Assembly: GCA_034520365.1 (NCBI GenBank)
Contig: JAXHNP010000002.1
Coordinates: 62,001-126,000 of the forward strand
From: Desulfobacterales bacterium
GTDB taxonomy: Bacteria; Desulfobacterota; Desulfobacteria; Desulfobacterales; Desulfosalsimonadaceae
DNA length: 64,000 nt
Direction of reading: 5' to 3'
The notes beneath the pieces were generated by a model that saw only the letters and a list, made by a program, of their open reading frames with translations, was not told the DNA's origin and searched no databases. The translations under genes were made by a program, and so were the position numbers. Positions 8,273 through 16,499 of this stretch are shown here, in pieces (positions within the stretch are counted from its first letter, which is position 1; every line of letters starts with the position of its first letter).

Positions 8273-8839
8273 ATGACAACCGAAAAAAAGACCAGCCCCA
8301 AAACCGAAAAAAAGGACGACTCCGGCTTCACTATGTTCCGCACCGTTAAAAACACGGCGGATAATGTCTCCGAGAAGGTTAAAGCCTACAATGACAAGTA
8401 TGTCGCCCAAACCGTTGAAAAAGGCAAAAAGACCTTTAAGGAATACAATGACAAGTATGTCATGAAGACCGTTGAAAAGGGCCGAGACACCGTTAAACAA
8501 TACAACAGCAAATATGTTTCCCCGGTGGTGGAAAAGGGCCGTTCCGTGATCGATGGTCCCTACAAAAAGGTCTCCAAATCTTTTGACGATGCGCTCGCCA
8601 AGGGACGTGAATTTGAAAAAGACGCCATGAAACGGTTTGATGATTTTGTCGACAGCAGCCGCAAATTCGTGTATAAAGTCCCCATGGTCGAAACCATCGA
8701 AAAGCGGGTGACCGGCAGCCTCAATTCAGTGCCCCGGCTGGTCAACATGCCCTGCAAGGAAGATATTGAGAAGCTGACCAATGCGATGGAAACACTAAAT
8801 TCAAATATTGAAACCATGAAAAAGCAGAACTCCGCTTAA
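8273..8839 (+). CDS. Phasin-like granule-associated protein with tandem 19-residue repeats
   Basis: A 188-residue, Lys-rich, strongly helical protein. Residues 39-95 hold three imperfect 19-residue repeats of the form YNDKYVxxTVEKGrdTvKx (tyrosines at 39, 58 and 77). The C-terminus is a helix suited to coiled-coil pairing. There is no signal peptide. A strong AAGGAGG Shine-Dalgarno precedes the ATG. Composition, size and position directly before a PhaR-domain gene argue for a phasin-type coat protein on intracellular polyester or neutral-lipid granules. No PHA synthase is in the window, so the granule may be triacylglycerol or wax ester. Function is inferred. Confidence 0.65.
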   Translation: MTTEKKTSPKTEKKDDSGFTMFRTVKNTADNVSEKVKAYNDKYVAQTVEKGKKTFKEYNDKYVMKTVEKGRDTVKQYNSKYVSPVVEKGRSVIDGPYKKVSKSFDDALAKGREFEKDAMKRFDDFVDSSRKFVYKVPMVETIEKRVTGSLNSVPRLVNMPCKEDIEKLTNAMETLNSNIETMKKQNSA

Positions 8840-8894
8840 CCCATCGGGCACGGCGGCGCGGGATATGCCCGTGCCGCCATAAAAGGAGGTTATG

Positions 8895-9566
8895 ATGTAT
8901 ACCATTAAACGCTATGCCAATGGTCGGTTCTATGACACTGAAGAGAAGAATTTCATCACGCGCGAGCGCATCGCTGAAATGATCAAATCCGGCAAGAAGT
9001 TCTCCATTATCAATACGAAAACCGGAAAAGACATTACCGATGAAATCGTCTCCCAGATTAAATCCAAACAGGGCCAGGCCAACAAGAAAACCCGTCAGTC
9101 CAAATCCAAAAGCAGCAAGGCCAAGGAAGATCCGGGCAGCTACCTGATCCAGTTTTTCCGAAAGAGCGGGGACACCCTGTTTGATTACGGCAAAAAGTAT
9201 GTCTCCATGTGGCAGGGGCTTTTTACCATGTCCCGCGAAGAGCTGGACAAGCTCATCAACCGGCTGGTCAAGGATCAGAAGATTACCGAGGTTGAGGGGA
9301 AAAAATTAAAAAGCGAGATTCAGCGCTATTCCGATAATGTCCAGAACTGGCTGAATACCCAGATCGATACCCGGGTAAATGACATGCTCAATCGGATGAA
9401 CCTGGCAAGCCGCGAGCAGATTCAGGAGCTTACGGAAAAAATCGAATCGCTCAACAAGAAACTGGCTCAGGTTGAAAAGACCCGTCAGCAACAGTCAAAA
9501 TCTAAGGCATCGACCAAGAAAACGGCGGGTAGCAAGGCCTCGGCAAAAACTAAAAAATCATCTTAA
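8895..9566 (+). CDS. PHA accumulation regulator DNA-binding (PhaR-type) protein with Lys-rich tail
   Basis: The N-terminal about 50 residues match the PHB/PHA accumulation regulator DNA-binding domain (MYTIKRYANGRFYDTE..ITRERIAEMIKSG..FSIINTKTGKDIT). The middle is coiled coil with a second granule-associated-type helix, and the C-terminus is a low-complexity Lys/Ala/Ser tail (about the last 35 residues) like histone-like PhaF tails. The ATG at 8895 is preferred over 8892 because AGGAGG ends 5 nt before it. PhaR proteins bind both DNA and granule surfaces and repress phasin genes. Here the Lys tail suggests attachment of granules to the nucleoid (inferred). Likely cotranscribed with the phasin gene 55 bp upstream. 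Confidence 0.75.
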   Translation: MYTIKRYANGRFYDTEEKNFITRERIAEMIKSGKKFSIINTKTGKDITDEIVSQIKSKQGQANKKTRQSKSKSSKAKEDPGSYLIQFFRKSGDTLFDYGKKYVSMWQGLFTMSREELDKLINRLVKDQKITEVEGKKLKSEIQRYSDNVQNWLNTQIDTRVNDMLNRMNLASREQIQELTEKIESLNKKLAQVEKTRQQQSKSKASTKKTAGSKASAKTKKSS

Positions 9567-9594
9567 TGCGCGCTCGGCTTGAAGAGCCATAATA

Positions 9595-10623
9595 ATGCCC
9601 GGTGGAACGGCCGAAAGAAAAGATCACGATCATCCGGACAACAACCCCGGCAATCCATTGGCTGAGCTGTTTGAGCGGCGCCTGGTTTTTGTCCTGGGCA
9701 AAGGCGGTGTGGGTAAAACGACCATCTCCGCCGCTCTGGCCATTGCCGCCGAACGGCTGGGCAAACGGGTTCTTTTGGCTGAAATCGGTGACAGTGATGC
9801 CATCGGCCAGATTTTTATCAGTGACACCCTGCCGGAGGCGCCGCTGAAAATTGCCGACGCCATCTGGGGCGCCCGTGTAAAGCCCAAAGCCGAGCTTGCC
9901 GAGTACGTCAACAATCATATCAGTTCAACCTTTTTCGCCAATCGGATCACCCGAAGCCGTCTTTTTGATTATATGGCGGCGGCAGCCCCCGGGCTGAAGG
10001 AGATCATGAGTCTGGGCCGCATCTGGCGCTGGGCATTGGAAAAGGACGCGGATGGCCGTGCCGCATACGATTTGATTATTGTGGACGCTCCGGCCACCGG
10101 TCATGCGCTGAGCCTGCTGCGCCTACCGCAGGTCTTAATCGAGATGGTCCGTTTCGGTCCCATCGTGCGGGAGGTAAGCCAGCTGGAGAAGCTTATCAAG
10201 GACCCGGAGAAAACATGGCTGACACTTGTCGCACTGGCTGAGGAGCTTCCGGCCAATGAGGCCCTGCAGCTGTATCAGGATGCCCGGAAAAAACTGGGCA
10301 TGCCCCTTCAGATGGTGTTTATCAACGCCGTCTACCCCCGCCTGTTTTCACCCGATGAGATGACCCGTATTGCGGATCTGTCAGCCCACTGCCGGCAGAA
10401 TGATCAGAAGGCGGACGGTTTAAAGCTGCTCGCGGCGGCAGAACAATGGATCAGCCGGCGGCGCCGGCAGCAGCCCTATATTGATCAGCTGATCCGGGAA
10501 ATCAGCAGCGGGGGGCATATGGAGATTCCCATTCATTTTACCAATCACCTCTCCATCAGCGATATCGGCGATATCGCCGCCCGTTTGGTAAAAGAAAGTA
10601 CTGAGGCACTAAGGCACAACTAA
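9595..10623 (+). CDS. ArsA/Get3-family P-loop ATPase 1
   Basis: A 342-residue soluble ATPase. The deviant Walker A motif GKGGVGKTT lies near residue 35, and a switch-type motif DAPATGHALSLL follows about 120 residues later, both characteristic of the ArsA/Get3 (SIMIBI) class. Family members move arsenite or insert tail-anchored membrane proteins. No arsenic genes are nearby. The partner gene 10687-11829 encodes a second, divergent paralogue, and both follow the phasin/PhaR pair. A role in targeting or arranging granule proteins is speculative. Start ATG at 9595 lies 28 bp after the PhaR-type stop. Confidence 0.75.
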   Translation: MPGGTAERKDHDHPDNNPGNPLAELFERRLVFVLGKGGVGKTTISAALAIAAERLGKRVLLAEIGDSDAIGQIFISDTLPEAPLKIADAIWGARVKPKAELAEYVNNHISSTFFANRITRSRLFDYMAAAAPGLKEIMSLGRIWRWALEKDADGRAAYDLIIVDAPATGHALSLLRLPQVLIEMVRFGPIVREVSQLEKLIKDPEKTWLTLVALAEELPANEALQLYQDARKKLGMPLQMVFINAVYPRLFSPDEMTRIADLSAHCRQNDQKADGLKLLAAAEQWISRRRRQQPYIDQLIREISSGGHMEIPIHFTNHLSISDIGDIAARLVKESTEALRHN

Positions 10624-10634
10624 GTTTTCCTGAA

Positions 10635-10676
10635 CCCTAAACCCTAAACCCTAAACCCTAAACCCTAAACCCTAAA
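10635..10676 (+). repeat. Six exact tandem CCCTAAA heptads
   Basis: Six perfect CCCTAAA units run from 10635 to 10676, between the two ArsA-type genes. Degenerate relatives of the same heptad occur in at least six other spacers in this window. The unit equals the plant-type telomere repeat, but the setting is an ordinary bacterial operon spacer. Confidence 0.95.
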
Positions 10677-10686
10677 CCTTATCCCC

Positions 10687-11829
10687 ATGTTTCGTCCGAT
10701 AGTCAATTCAGACGGTCCCAAAGTTATTGTCAACTGCGGCAGCGGCGGAGTGGGTAAAACCACCATTTCTGCCGCCATCGGGCTGATGGGGGCGCTTTCC
10801 GGCAAAAAAACCATCGTTTTGACAATTGATCCGGCCAGGCGCCTGGCCGATGCCATGGGCCTGGCTGAATTTGATGCGGATGTCCAGCAGGTCCCGCTGG
10901 AGCAGTCGCCGAAGCTGCCTGAACCCGCGCCCGGTGGCGAATTGTATGCTATGATGCTTGAGTCCAAGCGCACATTTGACGATCTGGTCATCCGCTATGC
11001 CGCCCCGGAGATCAGCAAAAAGATTCTGAATAACCGGTATTATCAGTATATATCCAACAACATGGCCGGCTCGCACGAATACATGGCCATGGAAAAGCTC
11101 TATGAGATCTACCATCAGGGGGCCTATGATCTGATTGTGCTTGATACCCCGCCCACCCGGCGCGCGCTTGATTTTCTGGAGGCGCCCCAGCGTATGCTGA
11201 ATCTGTTGGGGCACAGCTTTTTCTGGAAACTGGTCAAGCCGTACATGAAAGTCAGCCGGTGGGGCTTTCGCATGTTCAACCTCATGGCCTCCCCTATTCT
11301 CCGGGTGGTCGGCCAGGTGGTGGGCAAGCAGGTATTAAAGGATCTGATCGGGTTCTTTCAGGTCTGGGACGAGGTACTTTATCAGGGGTTCCGGCAGCGG
11401 GCCGAGGCGGTCAAGACCCTGCTTGCCGGTGATGAGGCCCTGTTTTTCGCCATTTCTACCCCGCAGCGGCTGCCCATGCGCGAGGCTGAATTCTTCTGGG
11501 AGCGACTTCAGGCAAATCGCCTGCCGTTTGGCGGATTTGTTGTCAACCGCGTGCATGAACTCAGCCGGGAGGAGGCGGTTTCTTTAACGGAAGAACCGGT
11601 AGGCGGTGAGATCTGCCGCGGCGCCTCCATTGACAGGCACCTTCACGAAAAATTAACGGCGGTTTATCAGAATCTGCTGCAGCAGGCGCAAAGCGATGCC
11701 GCCGCCATTCGGGCACTATCAGATAAGGTGGGGGATCCCTCCAAAATCAGAACCCTTCCGCTGGCAGAAGAGGCGATTATGGACATGGCGGGATTGTATG
11801 GGCTGGTTTTAAATTTGAAAGCCGATTAA
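10687..11829 (+). CDS. ArsA/Get3-family P-loop ATPase 2
   Basis: A 380-residue paralogue of the preceding ATPase. The Walker A motif is GSGGVGKTT near residue 18, followed by IDPARRLADAMGL and the switch motif DTPPTRRALDFL. It is longer than ATPase 1 and has a helical insert around residues 170-230. Two separate ArsA-like halves in one operon could form a heterodimer, like the two fused halves of ArsA; this is inferred. The gene converges on the WS/DGAT gene, with a repeat-rich 279-bp spacer between. Confidence 0.75.
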   Translation: MFRPIVNSDGPKVIVNCGSGGVGKTTISAAIGLMGALSGKKTIVLTIDPARRLADAMGLAEFDADVQQVPLEQSPKLPEPAPGGELYAMMLESKRTFDDLVIRYAAPEISKKILNNRYYQYISNNMAGSHEYMAMEKLYEIYHQGAYDLIVLDTPPTRRALDFLEAPQRMLNLLGHSFFWKLVKPYMKVSRWGFRMFNLMASPILRVVGQVVGKQVLKDLIGFFQVWDEVLYQGFRQRAEAVKTLLAGDEALFFAISTPQRLPMREAEFFWERLQANRLPFGGFVVNRVHELSREEAVSLTEEPVGGEICRGASIDRHLHEKLTAVYQNLLQQAQSDAAAIRALSDKVGDPSKIRTLPLAEEAIMDMAGLYGLVLNLKAD

Positions 11830-11846
11830 GGCCCTTCCCAAAAAAG

Positions 11847-11932
11847 GTATAGGGTGTAGGGTATAGGGTGTAGGGTGTAGGGTGTAGGGTATAAGGTGTA
11901 GGGTATAAGGTGTAGGGTGGATGGTGTTGGGG
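11847..11932 (+). repeat. Degenerate TAGGGTG/TAGGGTA heptad array
   Basis: About twelve tandem units alternating TAGGGTG, TAGGGTA and TAAGGTG form an 86-bp tract just after the second ArsA-type gene. It is the complement of the CCCTAAA-type arrays in other spacers. Confidence 0.85.
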
Positions 11933-12001
11933 ATAACGGTTGCATGCTGGAAATTTTTCGCCACTGTCGTTTGTGGTTGCGTACTGAAAGCCTGCCGCCG
12001 C

Positions 12002-12082
12002 TGTCATTTCGAGGAGCGCCAGTGACGAGAAATCTTAAAAATCATTCAATGATAAGATTTCTCGCTGGCGCTCGAAATGACA
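12002..12082. repeat. Long inverted repeat (TCATTTCGAG..GAGAAATCTT type)
   Basis: Arms of about 30 bp (TGTCATTTCGAG, GAGCGCCAG, GAGAAATCTTA and their complements) flank a short AT-rich loop. It lies between the convergent ArsA2 and WS/DGAT genes, and a partial relative occurs at about 36959-37003. It could act as a bidirectional terminator, but there is no T-run directly after the stem, so a REP-type repeat is the safer call. Confidence 0.75.
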
Positions 12083-12108
12083 AGCGAGTCATAGGGCCTC
12101 AGTGCTTG

Positions 12109-13788
12109 TCAGCCTGAAGACACCTGATCCGGGCCGTCCTTGGCGGTATTATCCAGGTCTGCCAGATTTTCGTATTTGTTCTGATGGATGGTGCAGTAAA
12201 GCGAATTGGTGGCCGCCCGGTTGTGGCACTGCACGCCGTTTCGGTTGATGGCCTTGCACCGGATGGACTGCACCGGCGCTTTTCTGCCGGTTTCCGCGTC
12301 CTTTTCATGCTGATCCTGGTACCGGTCATTGATGACCAGCGGATCCCTTTCCATCTGCCCGGCCTTGTACATGCCAAGGAGCATCCGATACTCGTTTTCA
12401 AAGTTTGTCAGGATATCCGTGGGGTTTGACACCAGGCCGGCGTCTGTGGCGATGCCCACCGACACCTCATCGTTGTAGCTGATAATGCTGATGCCAACGC
12501 CAAGGCCCCCGATCCGGGGCACCCAGAACATGATCTTTTTGATCTCTTCGCCGGCAAAATAGAGCGGCTGGCGGGGGCCGGGTACATTACTAAGGACCCC
12601 GGTGGTTTTATTGGCAAACAGGGTGGCGGCCTTCTGGGCCAGTTTGGCGGAAGAAATGCCCAGGGCGTTTAATACGGTATAGGCCACCGCCGCGTCCGGG
12701 GATTCCTTGAGATCGCTGATCCGCCGCTGCACCTCCCGGATCCGCAGAACCGGGTCATCAATATGCACCGGCAGGGACGCCAGAACCAAACTGAACTGAT
12801 TGCCGAGCTCAATCTCCTCGTCCAGCGGGCGGATATTGACCGGCATGGCCATCCGGATATCAAGATCGCCTACCAGGTTGTGCCGCTGCTGCAGGTAGCG
12901 CCGCAGCGCGCCGGTCACCATGGAGACCAGGATGTCATTGATGGTGGCGTTAAAGTATTTGCCGATGGATTTGATGTCTTCGAGCGGCAGGGGATCACAC
13001 CAGGCAATATTTTTGCGCACGCCCAGTTCCCCTTTGAAAACAGTTTTTTTATCAGCCGGCAGAAGCAGAATTTTGCTCATCACTGCGGCGGCATCCCAGG
13101 CGAATCGGCCGACCATTTGGGTACGGTTCCATAAATGCGAGGGCTGGGCCAGGGCGGTATTGATCTCCTTGCTCACCATTGAGCCGGCTTTAAAGGCGCT
13201 GCGCCTGGCGCGGTTCAGTTTTTTAACGGCTTTTTCGAGCGGCGGAAACAGGTTGGTATACTCGGTGGCTTTTTCGCCTTTTTTTTCTGCCACGTTGTTC
13301 TGCCAGGCGGCGTCTGGTTCAAGATCGGCCATGGATAAAAGCAGGCGGATCAGGGCAATGCCGTCGGCGATGCAGTGGTGGATGCGGACAAACATGACTG
13401 ATCCGCCGTTTTCACAGTTTTCAATATAGTGGGCCTGCCATAGGGGTTTGGTGGGGTCAAGCGGGGTGGCGGTCAGATCGCTGATCACCTCTTCGAGGGT
13501 ATGCTTATCACCGGGATCCGGCAGGGCGATCCGGTGCAGATGGGATTTTAAATCGAATTTCGGGTCCAGCTCCCAGACCGCATTGCCGACGCCGCCCATG
13601 GGGCGCACCACGCGCTTTTTAAACCGCTCATAGCAAAGCAGCCGATTTTTAAAGGTTTGAACGAGCCGGTCGTAATCTAATGGATTGTCGAACTGAAGGA
13701 ATCCGGTAATAATCATCAGGTTGGTAGGGTGATCCATGTGCAGCCAGAAATTGTCAATATTTGACATGATTTCGACTTGTTTTTTCAT
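12109..13788 (-). CDS. Wax ester synthase/diacylglycerol acyltransferase (WS/DGAT) with C-terminal Cys/His tail
   Basis: The WS/DGAT active-site motif HHxxxDG appears as HHCIADG near residues 137-143. The C-terminal domain has NVPGPRQPLYF, typical of this family. Members esterify acyl-CoA with fatty alcohol or diacylglycerol, making wax esters or triacylglycerol at the inner membrane or lipid droplet. The ATG at 13788 is chosen because GGAGG lies just upstream of it; an ATG at 13806 would overlap that site. The last about 45 residues carry C-x9-C-x10-C-x2-H (RCKAINRNG..YCTIH), a probable zinc-binding tail that is not part of the usual enzyme. Confidence 0.85.
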   Translation of the reverse strand: MKKQVEIMSNIDNFWLHMDHPTNLMIITGFLQFDNPLDYDRLVQTFKNRLLCYERFKKRVVRPMGGVGNAVWELDPKFDLKSHLHRIALPDPGDKHTLEEVISDLTATPLDPTKPLWQAHYIENCENGGSVMFVRIHHCIADGIALIRLLLSMADLEPDAAWQNNVAEKKGEKATEYTNLFPPLEKAVKKLNRARRSAFKAGSMVSKEINTALAQPSHLWNRTQMVGRFAWDAAAVMSKILLLPADKKTVFKGELGVRKNIAWCDPLPLEDIKSIGKYFNATINDILVSMVTGALRRYLQQRHNLVGDLDIRMAMPVNIRPLDEEIELGNQFSLVLASLPVHIDDPVLRIREVQRRISDLKESPDAAVAYTVLNALGISSAKLAQKAATLFANKTTGVLSNVPGPRQPLYFAGEEIKKIMFWVPRIGGLGVGISIISYNDEVSVGIATDAGLVSNPTDILTNFENEYRMLLGMYKAGQMERDPLVINDRYQDQHEKDAETGRKAPVQSIRCKAINRNGVQCHNRAATNSLYCTIHQNKYENLADLDNTAKDGPDQVSSG

Positions 13789-13885
13789 TGACGGGCCTCC
13801 TTGCAAGAATTTTCAAAAGAAACTGTAAAATAGCATAAGTCACAAATAATATGCAACGTGAAATTGCCCAACCTGCGAAAATGAT

Positions 13886-13910
13886 TTGACAAATATAACG
13901 CGCTGCGTCA
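13886..13910 (+). promoter_or_regulatory. Candidate promoter and PhaR-type operator upstream of second PhaR gene
   Basis: TTGACA at 13886-13891 is followed by TAACGCGCTGCGTCA (13896-13910), a variant of the palindrome found four times before the phasin gene. A clear -10 box is not visible. The arrangement predicts autoregulation by the PhaR-type protein. Confidence 0.55.
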
Positions 13911-13950
13911 ACTTTGAATAAATAATCCTCATATCCGGGCTGCGTTTTTA

Positions 13951-13979
13951 AAATCTAAATTGAGCGATTTTCAAGTTTG
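13951..13979 (-). repeat. Partial copy of the ~110-bp palindromic element
   Basis: This sequence (TCTAAATTGAGCGATTTTC and flank) is the reverse complement of the right end of the element at 3664-3775. Only the end is present, ending directly before the ribosome-binding site of the second PhaR gene. Confidence 0.65.
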
Positions 13980-14000
13980 AAAGACAGGTGGAGGCTGAAC

Positions 14001-14573
14001 ATGCGATTGATTAAAAAATACGCCAACCGCAAACTCTATGATATATCAGACAAGCGTTACCTGACCATGGATCGCCTGGCGGATCTGATTAAATCCGGCG
14101 AGGAGGTCTCGGTCATTGACAATGAGACCGGGGAAGATATTACCGCGGCCATTGTCTCCCAGCTGCTGGGGCGGGAAAAATGGCGGGGCAACAAGGGCGT
14201 GCCTTCCAATGTGCTGATGCAGCTGCTCCGGAAAGGGCAGGGCACCCTGTTTGGCTACGGCAGAAAATATATATCGCTCTGGCAGAATGCGCTGCTCATG
14301 TCCCGGGATGAAATTGAGAAACTGATCAATTCACTGGTGCGTGAAAAAGAGATTTCCGAGTCAGAGGGACGGAATTTAAAGCAGGAGCTTTTAAATCATA
14401 CCACCAATCTGAAGACCTGGATCATGGAAAACATTGATCAGCGCGTCGATGAAGCCATGTCCATGATGAACCTGGCTTCCAAGGAACAGGTCGATGGCCT
14501 GTCCGAGCGGATTGACGCCCTTGACCGGAAGGTTGCGGATCTGGAAGCCAAAATCAAGGCGGATCAGGAGTGA
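14001..14573 (+). CDS. phaR: PHA accumulation regulator DNA-binding (PhaR-type) protein 2
   Basis: A 190-residue protein. The N-terminal PhaR DNA-binding domain reads MRLIKKYANRKLYDISDKRYLT..DLIKSGEEVSVIDNETGEDIT, a closer match to classical PhaR than the first copy. The second half is a heptad-rich coiled coil (EQVDGLSERIDALDRKVADLEAKI). It lacks the Lys-rich tail of the other copy. The ATG at 14001 is chosen because GGAGG ends 6 nt upstream; an in-frame TTG at 13977 lies in repeat sequence. A PhaR-type palindrome sits about 95 bp upstream. PhaR represses phasin genes until granules form and titrate it (family knowledge). Confidence 0.8.
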   Translation: MRLIKKYANRKLYDISDKRYLTMDRLADLIKSGEEVSVIDNETGEDITAAIVSQLLGREKWRGNKGVPSNVLMQLLRKGQGTLFGYGRKYISLWQNALLMSRDEIEKLINSLVREKEISESEGRNLKQELLNHTTNLKTWIMENIDQRVDEAMSMMNLASKEQVDGLSERIDALDRKVADLEAKIKADQE

Positions 14574-14590
14574 TGGCCCATGTATCCTGA

Positions 14591-14700
14591 ATTGATCGAT
14601 TGCCAAGTCGGCCGCAGATGCAGGGAAAATGATGTCGAGCTATAGTGGCCTATGCGAGACATCATTTGACGCAGCAGATGCGGTGAAGGTGGAAATTGTT
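14591..14700 (-). repeat. Dispersed ~110-bp palindromic element, copy 2 (inverted)
   Basis: The reverse complement aligns along its length with 3664-3775, with scattered mismatches. It includes the hairpin arms ATGATGTC/GACATCAT, and lies between the second PhaR gene and the small membrane protein gene. Confidence 0.75.
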
Positions 14701-14944
14701 ATGCCCACTGCCCGTTTCTTTTGACCAGGTTGATCGCCTGCCGGCTCTCGGAAAACAGTTTTTCCGGCTCCGGAAGCAGAATTGACAGGGCCGCGCACGC
14801 GGCTAAAAACGCGATGACGCTGCCGCCGCCCATTACGACCAGTCCACCGGCAATGCCCGTGACCACCCCCATGCCGATCAAAACCACCAGTCCGCCGACA
14901 ACAAAGGCAATAATACTGCTGATTAACAGCAAAACCTTAAACAT
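14699..14944 (-). CDS. Small two-span membrane protein, unknown function
   Basis: An 81-residue protein with two long hydrophobic segments (about residues 3-28 and 31-56) rich in Gly, Val and Ile, then a short charged C-terminus. No family was recognised. It is transcribed divergently from the Do-type protease gene. It could be a lipid-body or inner-membrane accessory protein given its neighbours, but no direct evidence supports this. Confidence 0.5.
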   Translation of the reverse strand: MFKVLLLISSIIAFVVGGLVVLIGMGVVTGIAGGLVVMGGGSVIAFLAACAALSILLPEPEKLFSESRQAINLVKRNGQWA

Positions 14945-15096
14945 TTTTTAATCTTTCATTTGCAACGGATTTATACTATCCATAGGTCTGACAATTTTGA
15001 TTAGATTATCACGGAAAATTTGTTTAATCAAATGAAAACAACCGGTTTATCCGCGGGCAAGCGGCTAAATTTGCTTTCAGGAAAGGACAGGCGCAT

Positions 15097-16494
15097 ATGA
15101 ATTGCCGAATCAAGTGGGCTGGCGCGGCAGTGATGGCCGGGGTTCTCATGATGGTGGCCCCATGTTTTGCCGATGCGCAAGCAAGCACAGATTCCCGGTT
15201 TCCCCGGCGTAATGCCGTGGTAAAGGCGGTTGAAAAAGTAAGCGAGGCAGTGGTCAATATCAGCTCTGAATACGAGGTCAGCAGCCAGGTCAGCCCGTTT
15301 GCCCGGTTTGACATGGATTCCTTTTTTCGCGATTTTTTTGAAAAACGCTTTGAAACCCGCCGCAAGCTTAGCAGCCGGGGGTCCGGGGTTATTATCGACA
15401 GCGATCGGGGGTTTGTACTGACCAATGAGCACGTGATTGCCAAAAGCGGAACAATTACGGTGGTTTTAAAAGACGGCCGGGAGTTTCAGGCTGATATCAT
15501 CGGGGCGGACCCGGAATCGGATCTCGCGGTGCTTCAGATCCGGGCGGATGAGCCGCTGCCGTCTGTTCCCATGGGCGATTCCGGCGATATTATGATCGGC
15601 GAAACCGTCATCGCCATCGGCAATCCGTTTGGGTTTTCCAATTCCGTGACCACCGGCGTGATCAGCGCGGTAAACCGAAGTGTCCGCGCGCAAAACCGGG
15701 TCTATCATGATTTTCTGCAGATTGATGCCTCGATTAACCCGGGCAACAGCGGCGGTCCGCTTTTAAACATCAACGGTGAGCTGATCGGCGTCAATACGGC
15801 CATTTATGCCAAGGCTGAGGGCATCGGGTTTGCCATCCCCATCAATACGGCCAGGAAAATTGTGTCCGACCTGATCGCCTACGGCAAGGTCATCCACGCC
15901 TGGATCGGTCTTACGGTCCAGAATGTCGATCAGCGGCTGGCGGGTTATCTTGATCTGCCCTCGGATGAAGGGATCGTGATTAAGGGCGTTGAGCCCGACA
16001 GCCCGGCTGCCAATGCTGGCATTAAAGAGGGGGATGTGGTCCTTGCCATTGACGATCAGAGCATCCGCAACGTCAGTGACTATGAATATGCCATGCGGGA
16101 GCATTCCGAGGGGGAGACCATGGCGGTCACACTGCGGCGCAATCGTTCGGAAAAGACTTTTAAAGTCAAGGCCTCGGTGTTTCCTGAGCGGCTGTCCATG
16201 AAGCTGGCCTATCAGCTGCTTGGCGTGAAAGTGGTGGGCATGGATGAGAAAAATCGGTTTAAGGCCACCATTCCGGCCAATTCCGGGGTGATTGTCTCGG
16301 AAGTGGATACCAACTCTGAGCTCGCGCGCATTGGCGTGCGACCCGGGGATGTGATTCGAAAAATCAATGATGTCGAATTGAAAAACCTCGCGGATTTCAA
16401 AGACGCGGTCATCAAATACCGGTGGAAGGAATCCGTGGTGCTGCTCGTCCAGCGCGGTGAGCGGGGGTATTATATAACGCTGCAAGTACATTGA
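15097..16494 (+). CDS. Do/DegP-type periplasmic serine protease (HtrA family)
   Basis: A 465-residue protease. An N-terminal signal peptide (residues 1 to about 25, ending near CFADAQA) directs export. The trypsin-like catalytic triad is visible as His112 (LTNEHVI), Asp142 (PESDLAVL) and Ser218 (NPGNSGGPL). Two PDZ domains follow, the first around residues 270-350 and the second near the C-terminus. DegP/DegQ proteins degrade or refold misfolded envelope proteins. The gene is apparently monocistronic, with heptad repeats directly after the stop. Confidence 0.9.
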   Translation: MNCRIKWAGAAVMAGVLMMVAPCFADAQASTDSRFPRRNAVVKAVEKVSEAVVNISSEYEVSSQVSPFARFDMDSFFRDFFEKRFETRRKLSSRGSGVIIDSDRGFVLTNEHVIAKSGTITVVLKDGREFQADIIGADPESDLAVLQIRADEPLPSVPMGDSGDIMIGETVIAIGNPFGFSNSVTTGVISAVNRSVRAQNRVYHDFLQIDASINPGNSGGPLLNINGELIGVNTAIYAKAEGIGFAIPINTARKIVSDLIAYGKVIHAWIGLTVQNVDQRLAGYLDLPSDEGIVIKGVEPDSPAANAGIKEGDVVLAIDDQSIRNVSDYEYAMREHSEGETMAVTLRRNRSEKTFKVKASVFPERLSMKLAYQLLGVKVVGMDEKNRFKATIPANSGVIVSEVDTNSELARIGVRPGDVIRKINDVELKNLADFKDAVIKYRWKESVVLLVQRGERGYYITLQVH

Positions 16495-16499
16495 CGGAT

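Noticed and set aside
10635-11932. CRISPR array or true telomere in the heptad repeats
   Set aside because: The units are contiguous without unique spacers, and they lie between ordinary genes well inside a chromosomal region.
12002-12082. Rho-independent terminator for the convergent genes
   Set aside because: The stem is strong, but no T-run follows, and a related sequence occurs elsewhere, so it is listed as a repeat.
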